In this document: positions 7,691 through 15,686 of the stretch, in pieces
Position numbering within the stretch: position 1 is the first letter of the stretch
Layout: every line of letters starts with the position of its first letter
From: Marinilongibacter aquaticus
GTDB taxonomy: Bacteria > Bacteroidota > Bacteroidia > Cytophagales > Spirosomataceae
Assembly: GCF_020149935.1 (NCBI RefSeq)
Contig: NZ_CP083757.1
Location: 434,001 to 498,000 of the forward strand
DNA length: 64,000 nucleotides
Reading direction: 5' to 3'
Notes under the pieces: generated by a model
What the model was told of the DNA's origin: nothing
Seen by the model: the letters and a program-made list of their open reading frames with translations, nothing else
Database searches by the model: none
Translations under genes and position numbers: made by a program

Positions 7691-10600
7691 TTACCTCTCG
7701 GTTGTTGGTACATAAAATTTACTTTCTTCATCTTCTGGATCTAGGGATACGGATTGTGTACTTACTTTGCCTTGGGCCCAAGCAAAGATCAAGGGCAGAA
7801 TTACCAATACTGTAAATGTGGAAAACAAAAGTCCACCGATTACGGCTCTTCCCAATGGAGAAACCTGTTCGCCGCCCTCGCCATGTCCAATGGCCATTGG
7901 CAGCATACCGGCAATCATGGCTACACTGGTCATGATAATGGGCCTTAAGCGTATTGAGGCCGCCTCGCGAGCGGCTTGCGTGGCGTTACCACTTACTTTT
8001 CTCAGTTGCTCAGCATTGGTTACCAAGAGCACCGCATTGGCAATGGACACACCCACCGACATGATTATGCCCATATACGATTGAAGATTGAGCGTAGAGC
8101 CTGTGGCCAAGAGCATGATCAAAGAACCCAAAACCACCGCAGGCACTGTGGTGAGTACGACGAAAGACACTCGGAATGATTGAAAATTGGCCGATAACAT
8201 GAGAAAAATAACCACAATGGCGACCAATAAGCCGGCTTCCAAACTTTCCATGGTTTCGCTCAATACTTTGCTCAAACCGATGGGTTCGATGAAAAGGCCG
8301 CGAGGCAGTTCATCCAATGAGGCGATTATTTTATCAACCTCTTTCGATGCAGTGCCCAAATTGGTGTGGTCTACATTAGCCGTAATCGAAATGTAAGGCA
8401 TCGCACCCACATTGTCGTTTTCGCCGTGGGTTTCCGATTCCGTGATTGTAGCCACATCGCCCAGCACGGGCCTCGCCGAATTCTCGAGTACAGGTATTTC
8501 CTCAATATCCTGCTGACTTTTCATTTTATCCAACGGCACCTGCACTTGCACACTGTATGACAAACCCGCCTTTTCATCGATCCAGGTGTTTTTGTCCGTA
8601 TAACGGGAAGATGAAGTAGAGGCGATCAGTGAGCGAGAAATATCGCTAACATCCACGCCAAGTTGAGCGGCCTTCAATCTGTCAATATTGATATTCAATG
8701 CAGGATAGTGAATCGACTGTGCAATCTGCACATCCCTGAAATAATCCACCTCACGCATTTTGGCCATTATCTTCTCGGCATAGGCTTCATTTTGCTTTTT
8801 ATTCTTGCTGGCTAGCCGTATTTCAATCGGTGTAGGCGAACCTTGGCTCAATACTTTATCCGTAAGTTCGATGGGTTCGTACGACACTTTCATGTCTGGC
8901 ACGACCTCTTTGATCTTAGCCCTTAGCTCGTCTTTGAAAACCTCCATATCGGCTTCGTAATCTTTCAGCGACACTTGCAATACGGCCTCGTGTGGTCCTG
9001 CCATAAACAAATAGATGGGGTTTACCGAAAAAAGCGAGGGGTGTGTACCCACATACATGGAAGAAATTCCAATGTGTTCTTGCCCCACCATTTTTTCTAC
9101 TTCGTGCAATACTTTTACGGCTTTTTCTTCCGTGCGTTCGAGTTTTGTGCCATCGGGAGCCCGCAGCCTCAATTGGAATTGAGAAGAGTTTACCTTCGGA
9201 AAAACATCCTGCCCAATCTTGTTTAAAGCCAGTAGGGCCAATGCCGTAGCACCGATTAAATAGGCTATGCCCACAAATTTTCTGCCCGGCATGATGCGAT
9301 CCAATAACCGCATAAAGCTTATGCGGAATTTTTCAAAAGGACTGATTTTCCCATTGTTGTCGTAATCTTCTCGCTCCGCATATTCTTGCTTTTCTGCGGC
9401 GTCCTCCTTTACATTTTTTGCGTGCGAAGAAGAGCTTTGTCCGTGTGCTGATTTCATTAACCAATTGGCCATGACAGGAACAAAGGTTTGCGAAAGCAAA
9501 AATGAGGTGATCATAGAAAAACCGATGGCCAAGGCCAAAGGAAGGAACAATGCCCCAGGAATGCCGACCATGGTAAATGCAGGAGCAAACACCGAAAGAA
9601 TACAAAGTAGAATCAGCAATTTGGGTAAGGCGATTTCTTTACAGGCATCCCAAATCGCCAATGCTTTGGGCTTGCCCATATCGAGATGCTGGTGAATGTT
9701 TTCGATTGTTACCGTACTTTCGTCCACCAAAATACCAATGGCCAATGCCAGTCCGCTCAACGACATGAGGTTGATGGTTTGCCCGAAAAGCTTGAGGAAA
9801 AAGACTCCGGAAATAATCGATATTGGGATAGTCAAGATTACGATTAAGGCGGCTCGGCGGTCGCCCAAGAAAAGCACTACCATCAGGCCTGTGAGAATGG
9901 CTCCGATTACCCCCTCGGTGATCAAACTTTTTACAGAATTGATCACATAAACGGACTGGTCGAATTCGTAGCTCACTTTGACATCCTCTGGTAAAGTACT
10001 CCTGATTTTTGGCAATGCCGCCTTGAGCCGTTTTACGACCTCCCATGTAGAAGCATCGCCGGCCTTGGCAATGTTGATGTAGACCGATCTTTTTCCATTG
10101 ACCAGAGCATAGCCTGTCGTGATATCAGCCCCATCTTTTACTTTGGCAATATCACCCAAATACAAGTTCTGCACGCCTCCTTTGAAAAGAGGGATTTTCT
10201 CGAAATCCTTTATGTCTTTAATCGTGTTGTTGGTTGGCGTAAGGTAGTTCGTGTCGCCAATCCGTACATTGCCCGAAGGGGCGGTTTGGTTGTTGAGTTT
10301 AATGGCCGCCACCACTTGGTCGGGCGTCAAATTATGAGCCCGAAGCTGGGCTGGATCCACATTGATTTCGATTGTACGTGGGCTTCCTCCAAAAGGTGCG
10401 GGCGAGAGCAAACCCGGAATGGAAGTGAAGGACGAACGCACGTATACATTGGCCAAATCCTGAAGCTCGTTGTTGCTTCTTTCTTCGCTGCTCAAAACCA
10501 ACTGGCCTATGGGCAGGGTAGACGAGTCGAAACGAATGATAAAGGGCGGTTGCGTACCCGGAGGGAAAATCGCTTGAATCCTGTTTGACAGTGCACTGAG

Positions 10601-10921
10601 TTCGGCCGCAGCCTGAGCCATGTTCGTGTCTTCATAATAGCTCACCTTCATGAGTGTCAATCCCTGCAAATTCTTTGTTTCGATGGATTTTACCCCGTTG
10701 GCAAACAGCATGATATTGATGTAGGCCTTGGCAAAATACGACTCCATTTGGTCGGGCGTATAGCCTGCAAATGGATGAGCCAGATAAAGCACGGGCATAT
10801 TCATTTTGGGTAGGATGTCGACCTTTACAGAGCGTACGGCCCCGATACCGAAAAAGCAAAGTCCAGCAACAAGAACGAGTATGGATATAGGTTTACGAAG
10901 TGCAAATCGTATTAAATTCAT
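7691..10921 (-). CDS. RND efflux transporter permease subunit
   Basis: AcrB-superfamily pump of 1076 residues with the duplicated plan of six helices plus large periplasmic loops. N-terminus MNLIRFALRKPISILVLVAG and helix-4 region GLALAIGILVDESTVTIENI are clear. The proton-relay pair, Asp-Asp in AcrB, is Asp-Glu here (VDES), and helix 10 reads SVGVSIANAVLLV without the Lys found in classical HAE-1 drug pumps, so it belongs to a divergent branch. An acidic loop near the middle (DAAEKQEYAEREDYDNN) follows helix 6. It lies between TolC-like (14 bp upstream) and adaptor (1 bp downstream) genes. Substrate unknown. Confidence 0.92.
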   Translation of the reverse strand: MNLIRFALRKPISILVLVAGLCFFGIGAVRSVKVDILPKMNMPVLYLAHPFAGYTPDQMESYFAKAYINIMLFANGVKSIETKNLQGLTLMKVSYYEDTNMAQAAAELSALSNRIQAIFPPGTQPPFIIRFDSSTLPIGQLVLSSEERSNNELQDLANVYVRSSFTSIPGLLSPAPFGGSPRTIEINVDPAQLRAHNLTPDQVVAAIKLNNQTAPSGNVRIGDTNYLTPTNNTIKDIKDFEKIPLFKGGVQNLYLGDIAKVKDGADITTGYALVNGKRSVYINIAKAGDASTWEVVKRLKAALPKIRSTLPEDVKVSYEFDQSVYVINSVKSLITEGVIGAILTGLMVVLFLGDRRAALIVILTIPISIISGVFFLKLFGQTINLMSLSGLALAIGILVDESTVTIENIHQHLDMGKPKALAIWDACKEIALPKLLILLCILSVFAPAFTMVGIPGALFLPLALAIGFSMITSFLLSQTFVPVMANWLMKSAHGQSSSSHAKNVKEDAAEKQEYAEREDYDNNGKISPFEKFRISFMRLLDRIMPGRKFVGIAYLIGATALALLALNKIGQDVFPKVNSSQFQLRLRAPDGTKLERTEEKAVKVLHEVEKMVGQEHIGISSMYVGTHPSLFSVNPIYLFMAGPHEAVLQVSLKDYEADMEVFKDELRAKIKEVVPDMKVSYEPIELTDKVLSQGSPTPIEIRLASKNKKQNEAYAEKIMAKMREVDYFRDVQIAQSIHYPALNINIDRLKAAQLGVDVSDISRSLIASTSSSRYTDKNTWIDEKAGLSYSVQVQVPLDKMKSQQDIEEIPVLENSARPVLGDVATITESETHGENDNVGAMPYISITANVDHTNLGTASKEVDKIIASLDELPRGLFIEPIGLSKVLSETMESLEAGLLVAIVVIFLMLSANFQSFRVSFVVLTTVPAVVLGSLIMLLATGSTLNLQSYMGIIMSVGVSIANAVLLVTNAEQLRKVSGNATQAAREAASIRLRPIIMTSVAMIAGMLPMAIGHGEGGEQVSPLGRAVIGGLLFSTFTVLVILPLIFAWAQGKVSTQSVSLDPEDEESKFYVPTTER

Positions 10922-10934
10922 TATCTGATACTAT

Positions 10935-12320
10935 TTAGAATTCGTGAATAAAAAGATTGAAATCGCCAGTGGCTGCGGCTTTCATCAGCAAGGCTTGCCA
11001 TACATTGGTGTAAATGACATCGCGATCGGTTTCCGCTCTGTTCAGCGTATACAGAGCTTGGGTAAGATCGACCAAATCAATTAAGCCATTGTTGTATAAA
11101 GCCATGCGTTGTGCATAGGCTTGTTTGGCTGCAAGCACTTGCAAGGGAGCTTCATTGTAATTGTCCAAAGCGTATTTTATGCGAGCATTGGCGGCATCCA
11201 ATTGCGTTGAAAGTGCAAGGCTGATGGCCTTGTATTCTTCTTCAAGCCCCTGTGTGATCCACTTTTGAGCTGCCGCTTTTCTCGACGATCGGGCCATGGT
11301 GGTGAGGTTCCAGGTTACGCCCACACCAAAGAGGTAATTTTGACGAACAGGTTTTATCCCTTTCCAATAGTTCTGGGTAAAAGAGCTTTGATCCGTCGAA
11401 TAATTGGAATTGAACCCAGATCCTCTGTTTTGATAGATGCCCCATAGCGAGAAAGTAGGTAAATACTCTTTTTTGAATAAAGTAAACTGATTTACACTGA
11501 CCGCGATTCGGCTCAAATAAAAGCTCAATATTGGATTTGTACTGTCGCTCTGCACTTCTGACGTGATGACAGCCGCAGCCGGAATTTCAGCAATAAAAGT
11601 GGTGTCCAAATCAAAATCTTCCGCCTCGATTCCCATGAAATTGGCCAGTTCGTTGTTTTGGATTTTCAATTGCTGTTTTATCTGATTCAAAGAAATTTTT
11701 GCTTTCGACACCTCGGCGGCAGCAAGTGTAGAATCCACACCGGGTAAAAGGCCATTTTTAACCCGAACAGCAGCATTGCTGTGAATTACCTTCGCCCTTT
11801 CCAGATTTTTTTGCTGGGAAAGCAAAAGCCTTTGACTGGCCAATAAATTGAGATACGCCGCGGCAATTTTTACTTTGTGCTTGAATATTTCCTGTTCGTA
11901 ATCTTTTTTGTATTGCTCGACTTCGGCCTTGGCAATATTGATTCGTTGCGTGGTTCGGCCAAATGTGAAGAAATTCCAATTTACATTCGCCAAGTACAAA
12001 GAACCGAAAGCGGCGTTCCAAGTTTGGTTGGGTAGGGGCAAGCCGGATGAAGAAACCCCCAAGCCTCCGAAGCCATAAAGGGGGCCGTTTTGCCCATTCA
12101 CCGTACCGTAGTCTTGTTGAATCGCCAGATTGAAATTCGGTAAATAATCCATTTTTACCTGTTCGACTACTTCTTTCGCTCCCTGAATATAGTTTTGTTT
12201 GGCTCGAATGGTGTTGAAGTTCGCCATTCCCGTGTCTATCGCATCTTTTAAGGAGAGCGTTTGTGAAAATCCAGTGAGAGGGTAAAAAAGTATAAGTAGA
12301 AAGATTCTTTTAAAGCACAT
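10935..12320 (-). CDS. TolC-family outer-membrane efflux channel
   Basis: A signal peptide (MCFKRIFLLILFYPLTGFSQ) is followed by two repeats of long helical outer-membrane-efflux segments, 461 residues in total. Typical blocks include LSLKDAIDTGMANFNTIRAK at the N-terminus, KIAAAYLNLLASQRLL in repeat 1 and LDAANARIKYALDNYNEAPL in repeat 2. It is the first gene of the operon with the RND pump and adaptor, and has its own upstream promoter match (12349-12356). It forms the periplasm-spanning exit duct of the tripartite complex by family. Confidence 0.9.
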   Translation of the reverse strand: MCFKRIFLLILFYPLTGFSQTLSLKDAIDTGMANFNTIRAKQNYIQGAKEVVEQVKMDYLPNFNLAIQQDYGTVNGQNGPLYGFGGLGVSSSGLPLPNQTWNAAFGSLYLANVNWNFFTFGRTTQRINIAKAEVEQYKKDYEQEIFKHKVKIAAAYLNLLASQRLLLSQQKNLERAKVIHSNAAVRVKNGLLPGVDSTLAAAEVSKAKISLNQIKQQLKIQNNELANFMGIEAEDFDLDTTFIAEIPAAAVITSEVQSDSTNPILSFYLSRIAVSVNQFTLFKKEYLPTFSLWGIYQNRGSGFNSNYSTDQSSFTQNYWKGIKPVRQNYLFGVGVTWNLTTMARSSRKAAAQKWITQGLEEEYKAISLALSTQLDAANARIKYALDNYNEAPLQVLAAKQAYAQRMALYNNGLIDLVDLTQALYTLNRAETDRDVIYTNVWQALLMKAAATGDFNLFIHEF

Positions 12321-12348
12321 ATTGGAATAGCTAATCGTAAAACTTCCG

Positions 12349-12356
12349 CAAATGTA
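12349..12356 (-). promoter_or_regulatory. -7 promoter element for the TolC/RND/adaptor operon
   Basis: Minus strand TACATTTG, exact TAnnTTTG, 29 bp before the TolC ATG. No convincing -33 TTG is present, which would fit a promoter needing an activator. Confidence 0.55.
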
Positions 12357-12386
12357 CTATGCCCTTCCCGTGACAGCTGTTTTTAA

Positions 12387-12418
12387 ATGACGTATTGAAT
12401 TCGTCATGTATATACGTC
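12387..12418. promoter_or_regulatory. Palindromic candidate operator between efflux operon and two-component system
   Basis: Two overlapping inverted repeats: ATGACG (12387-12392) with CGTCAT (12402-12407), and GACGTAT (12389-12395) with ATACGTC (12412-12418). The site is upstream of the efflux -7 element, where an activator would bind, and about 35-65 bp before the kinase start. The LytTR regulator encoded next door is the obvious candidate ligand. Confidence 0.5.
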
Positions 12419-12453
12419 TTAAGTGAACTTTAAGTATTTATTTTGAACTGAGT

Positions 12454-13497
12454 ATGGCAAAACTAAATACGTATATAGAAAGCTTCTTGGAGAAGATCTG
12501 GTGGCAAGAATTGTTTATTCTGGTATTCTCCTTTGTGCTCTTTACCCTGAACGATTGGATTCTTATTCGCTCTTGGCGTGGAGTAGGCTCGGGCTGTGCC
12601 TATTATTTGCTGCTTTATTCGCATGCTCAGCTCAATCGCTTTTTTCTCCTGCCCATTCTTTTGAAAAAGCACAAACCCGTTTTGTATCTGTTGGCCAGTG
12701 TGGCATTGCTGCTTGTCTTTTCCTTGTTTCTTTATCAGGTGGCTACGGTTTGGATCTACAAGAATTGCTTTTTGTATAAATCTTCTGAACAGAAAAGCTA
12801 CGTTTTTCAGGCTGCCACTTTGGTGGCTTCGCTGATTTGCATCTTGTCCGTTACACTTATTTTCAAATTTTATCGCGATCACAAAAGGCTCGACAAAGAA
12901 AAAATATTGTACAGCAGAGCACAGCTCAATTCTTTGAAAGAACAATTGAATCCTCATTTTCTGTTCAATACATTCAATACGCTATACGGCATTAGCCTAC
13001 AATATCCGCAACGCACGCCCAAGCTCATTATGCATGTTTCGCAGCTTATGCGTTATCAGCTCGAAAGCAATCAAAGCCAGTGTGTACCCTTGGAAGACGA
13101 AGTGGATTTTGTCAATAACTACGTAGAATTGGAGAAAGAAAGGGTGGGGTACCGCTGCGACATTGCATTCGACAGCTCCATAGACAAAGAAAATACATAC
13201 AAGATTCCGCCGATGCTGTTGATCAGTTTTATCGAAAATGCATTCAAGCACGGCACGCTCACTACCGAAAACTGTTTTGTGAAAATAAACCTGAGCGTGA
13301 CGAATGGCAAGATGAAATTTTCGGTGGAAAATACCTTGCCCCAAAAAGAAAAGGACAAGAAAGTGGTATCGACCAAAATAGGTCTGAAAAATACAAAAGG
13401 AAGACTTAACTTGGTTTACGGTAATAGTTATACGCTTGATATTGTGGAAAAGGATACCTACTTGGTCGATTTGAGATTAAAATTGAAAACCCTGTAA
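12454..13497 (+). CDS. LytS-type sensor histidine kinase
   Basis: 347 residues. Four predicted transmembrane helices fill residues about 20-140, then a short coiled linker, the His_kinase box EQLNPHFLFNTFNTLYGI with phospho-acceptor His168, and a GHKL ATPase with PPMLLISFIENAFKHG (N box) and GLKNTKGRL (G box). There is no large periplasmic sensor domain, so the signal is probably sensed in the membrane. The stop overlaps the start of the LytTR regulator by one base (TAATG). It is divergent from the efflux operon, suggesting it senses membrane or drug stress. Confidence 0.9.
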   Translation: MAKLNTYIESFLEKIWWQELFILVFSFVLFTLNDWILIRSWRGVGSGCAYYLLLYSHAQLNRFFLLPILLKKHKPVLYLLASVALLLVFSLFLYQVATVWIYKNCFLYKSSEQKSYVFQAATLVASLICILSVTLIFKFYRDHKRLDKEKILYSRAQLNSLKEQLNPHFLFNTFNTLYGISLQYPQRTPKLIMHVSQLMRYQLESNQSQCVPLEDEVDFVNNYVELEKERVGYRCDIAFDSSIDKENTYKIPPMLLISFIENAFKHGTLTTENCFVKINLSVTNGKMKFSVENTLPQKEKDKKVVSTKIGLKNTKGRLNLVYGNSYTLDIVEKDTYLVDLRLKLKTL

Positions 13498-14195
13498 TGC
13501 AGCCCGTAAAATGTATAATCGTGGACGACGAACCCGCGGCACATTATGTGTTGAGCAATTACATTGGGCAAAATGCACAACTCGAACTCGTTTTCGAAGC
13601 CTACAATGGTCAAGATGCAATCGATTATCTAAAGGAGAATAGCGTGCATTTGATGTTTCTCGATATTCATATGCCGGATATCAGCGGTTTGGAACTTTTA
13701 AAACAAATTCAAAATCCGCCAGCCACGATACTGACCACCGCTTACAGCGAATTTGCTTTGGAAAGTTATGAGTACCGTGTGGTCGATTACTTGTTGAAAC
13801 CCATTTATTATCCACGATTTTTAAAGGCTTTGAATCGATTTTTTGAAACCAATCAGAATGCCGAAGACGAAGAAGAATTCTGTAGCGAGCTAATTGTGAA
13901 GGTAGACAGTCACAATGTGAATATCCCTTTGGATTCCATCTTATATACGCAGAGCTATGGCAACTACGTGAAAATCGTCACCCAAAAAAGAAATTACATT
14001 GCCACCATCACCACCGCCGAACTTGAGAAAAAGCTTCCGTCTGAAATGTTTATACGGGCCCATAAATCTTATATCATTGCGATTGGCAAAGTAGAAGACA
14101 TGAAAAAGGATCGCATCATTATCAAACGAACGTATATTCCTATAGGAATTACCTACAAACGCGAAATCAGTGAAAGACTACGCGACAGCGACTGA
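13497..14195 (+). CDS. LytTR-family response regulator
   Basis: 232 residues. The receiver domain has acidic pocket D10/D11, phospho-acceptor Asp56 in LMFLDIHMPD, the T/Y switch in TILTTAYSEF and Lys in DYLLKPI. The C-terminal LytTR DNA-binding domain spans about 130-232 (YTQSYGNYVKIVT, FIRAHKSYII). It is translationally coupled to the kinase gene. Its LytTR domain makes it the likely binder of the palindromic site at 12387-12418, controlling the efflux operon and itself. Confidence 0.92.
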   Translation: MQPVKCIIVDDEPAAHYVLSNYIGQNAQLELVFEAYNGQDAIDYLKENSVHLMFLDIHMPDISGLELLKQIQNPPATILTTAYSEFALESYEYRVVDYLLKPIYYPRFLKALNRFFETNQNAEDEEEFCSELIVKVDSHNVNIPLDSILYTQSYGNYVKIVTQKRNYIATITTAELEKKLPSEMFIRAHKSYIIAIGKVEDMKKDRIIIKRTYIPIGITYKREISERLRDSD

Positions 14196-14197
14196 TT

Positions 14198-14587
14198 TTA
14201 TACGAAATTTTCACTTTTTGCACTTCCCCAAGCAACAAAAGCAGCGAGCAATAAAATCAAAATATTTATGCCGATTACGCCCGCTTCGCCTCTCGAAATG
14301 TGAAAAATTATGGCCGAAAGCATCAAAGCTATAAGGCCCATTGCCGCATAGAATTTCCACTTTTTCCCTCTGTGCAGTATGCTTGGTAGTGTAAACCCTA
14401 AGCTGGCCAGCAAATCGACAAAACCTGTAAACTTGACCAAATTGGGATAGGCTGCAACCCAAGGCCATTGTACGGCCAATTCGTCTGGACTTTGCGAAAG
14501 TTTCATCCATGAGGCCCAAAGTAAAGTGACAGAAAGCAGCATTTCGCTTATAGAAAGGGCGGTATTTTTGATTTTTAAAGGATTCAT
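14198..14587 (-). CDS. DoxX-like small membrane protein
   Basis: 129 residues and four hydrophobic helices. LLSVTLLWASWMKLSQS opens the protein and LVKFTGFVDLLASLGFTLPS matches the DoxX/DoxD-like pattern, in which such proteins support quinone or thiol redox metabolism. The ATG at 14587 (MNPLKI) is preferred over one three codons upstream. It is divergent from an HxlR regulator, across palindromes at 14644-14673. This is the same pairing as CatD/DoxX under redox-sensing HxlR-type repressors in Bacillus. It ends 2 bp from the convergent LytTR gene. Confidence 0.75.
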   Translation of the reverse strand: MNPLKIKNTALSISEMLLSVTLLWASWMKLSQSPDELAVQWPWVAAYPNLVKFTGFVDLLASLGFTLPSILHRGKKWKFYAAMGLIALMLSAIIFHISRGEAGVIGINILILLLAAFVAWGSAKSENFV

Positions 14588-14643
14588 TTTTGGCATCTGA
14601 TTTCTTTGTTTCTACAAAATTGAAGAACTTTACTTTCCATTTT

Positions 14644-14673
14644 ATAGTACTATCCCAATGGATAGCACTATCC
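14644..14673. promoter_or_regulatory. Palindromic operator, probably for HxlR
   Basis: ATAGTACTAT (14644-14653) is a perfect palindrome; GGATAGCACTATCC (14660-14673) has 6-bp arms around CA. Both share the half-site ACTAT(CC), 6 bp apart. They sit between divergent DoxX and HxlR genes, and an ATG at 14658 lies inside the array, making a downstream HxlR start more likely. Confidence 0.65.
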
Positions 14674-14705
14674 AGAAAGAAAGCATCACGCTTAAAGAAA
14701 ACAAC

Positions 14706-15047
14706 ATGCTGTCGAACGGTACTTGCCCTAAAAATATGCGGTCTATTCGCGATGCCCTGGAAGCACTGGAAGGCAAATGGAAACTGCTGATTTTGTTTGC
14801 ATTGTCGGAGAAGCCACAGCGTTTCAGAGCTCTTTCACGAGAAGTGTCGGGAATAACAGACAAAATGCTTTCGAAAGAACTTAAAAGTCTGGAAGCCAAT
14901 GAGTTGATTACGCGTAAAGTATTCGATACTTTTCCGCCAACAGTGGAATACGCCATCACGCCGCACGGGAAATCCTTGGAGAAAGTACTGGAAGCCTTGC
15001 ATTTATGGGGTTTGGAACACCGCAACAAAATTTTTGGGCAAGCCTGA
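14706..15047 (+). CDS. HxlR-family winged-helix regulator
   Basis: 113 residues from ATG 14706 (MLSNGTCPKNMRSI), placing the family's conserved N-terminal Cys at position 7 as in redox-sensing HxlR proteins. An ATG at 14658 would add 16 residues but lies within the operator palindrome. The core LEGKWKLLILFAL, RFRALSREVSGITDKMLSKE and the wing PPTVEYAITPHGKSL are complete. Family members such as YodB and HypR sense quinones and disulfide stress through this Cys. It probably represses the divergent DoxX gene and itself. Confidence 0.85.
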   Translation: MLSNGTCPKNMRSIRDALEALEGKWKLLILFALSEKPQRFRALSREVSGITDKMLSKELKSLEANELITRKVFDTFPPTVEYAITPHGKSLEKVLEALHLWGLEHRNKIFGQA

Positions 15048-15064
15048 TTTAGGTTAGAAATTCA

Positions 15065-15511
15065 TTAGAGCTTATTGGGCCATTCCAATTCCAATGCATT
15101 GCCCATTTCAAGATTTTCCCACTTTTTCAGAATGTCCTTAATTTCACGGAGGCAATCGTCCAATATATTTTCTGGGAATTTGAAACCCAAATATGCAATA
15201 TACCGGGCGAAGTCCTGCTTCGGAATATAGCCCAAAAAGGTAGATTGCACCGGGCCAACAATCTTTTCGATAAACCTGAGCTCACTGGTCATTTGGTTTT
15301 CCTTGCCAAATAAGGCTTTGAAAGCATGGCCTTCGGCCAACAATCCCCAAAAACCCTTCGATAAGGCCAAGTTCTTCTCCACAACAAAATGTGTAATATC
15401 ATGCAAAAAGAAAGTCTGCTCATCCAAGTCGATTATCTCTGTGGATTCATCGTCTCGCACAATTTTATATTGGCACAATTGCCCTTGCTTTTTCGTGATA
15501 CTGATCGTCAA
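15065..15511 (-). CDS. Hypothetical cytosolic protein
   Basis: 148 residues, no signal peptide or membrane segment, no family I recognise. The first 60 residues are strand-rich (TISITKKQGQLCQYKIVRDD) and may form a small beta domain; the rest is helical with DITHFVVEKNLALSKGFWGLL as its most distinctive block. Codon use resembles the neighbours, and the reading frame is intact, so it is likely a real gene. It is convergent with HxlR (17 bp). Confidence 0.6.
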   Translation of the reverse strand: MTISITKKQGQLCQYKIVRDDESTEIIDLDEQTFFLHDITHFVVEKNLALSKGFWGLLAEGHAFKALFGKENQMTSELRFIEKIVGPVQSTFLGYIPKQDFARYIAYLGFKFPENILDDCLREIKDILKKWENLEMGNALELEWPNKL

Positions 15512-15686
15512 CTTTTTAGACGTTTAGTGGATTAAAGGTGAAATATGATAATGAAATTAGGTAAAAATCGGGGAAAGGCCCCTTTCTCGACCAATCTATT
15601 TACATTTTTATTTTCTCTGAATTGCCCTTAATTTATTAGCTTACACCAGATTTCAGTTTTCAAGCCTTATTTGCTGCATCCCTATT

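Noticed and set aside
15590-15600. GGGG/CCCC near-hairpin before the sulfatase
   Set aside because: Weak and short, with no T run; not a terminator.
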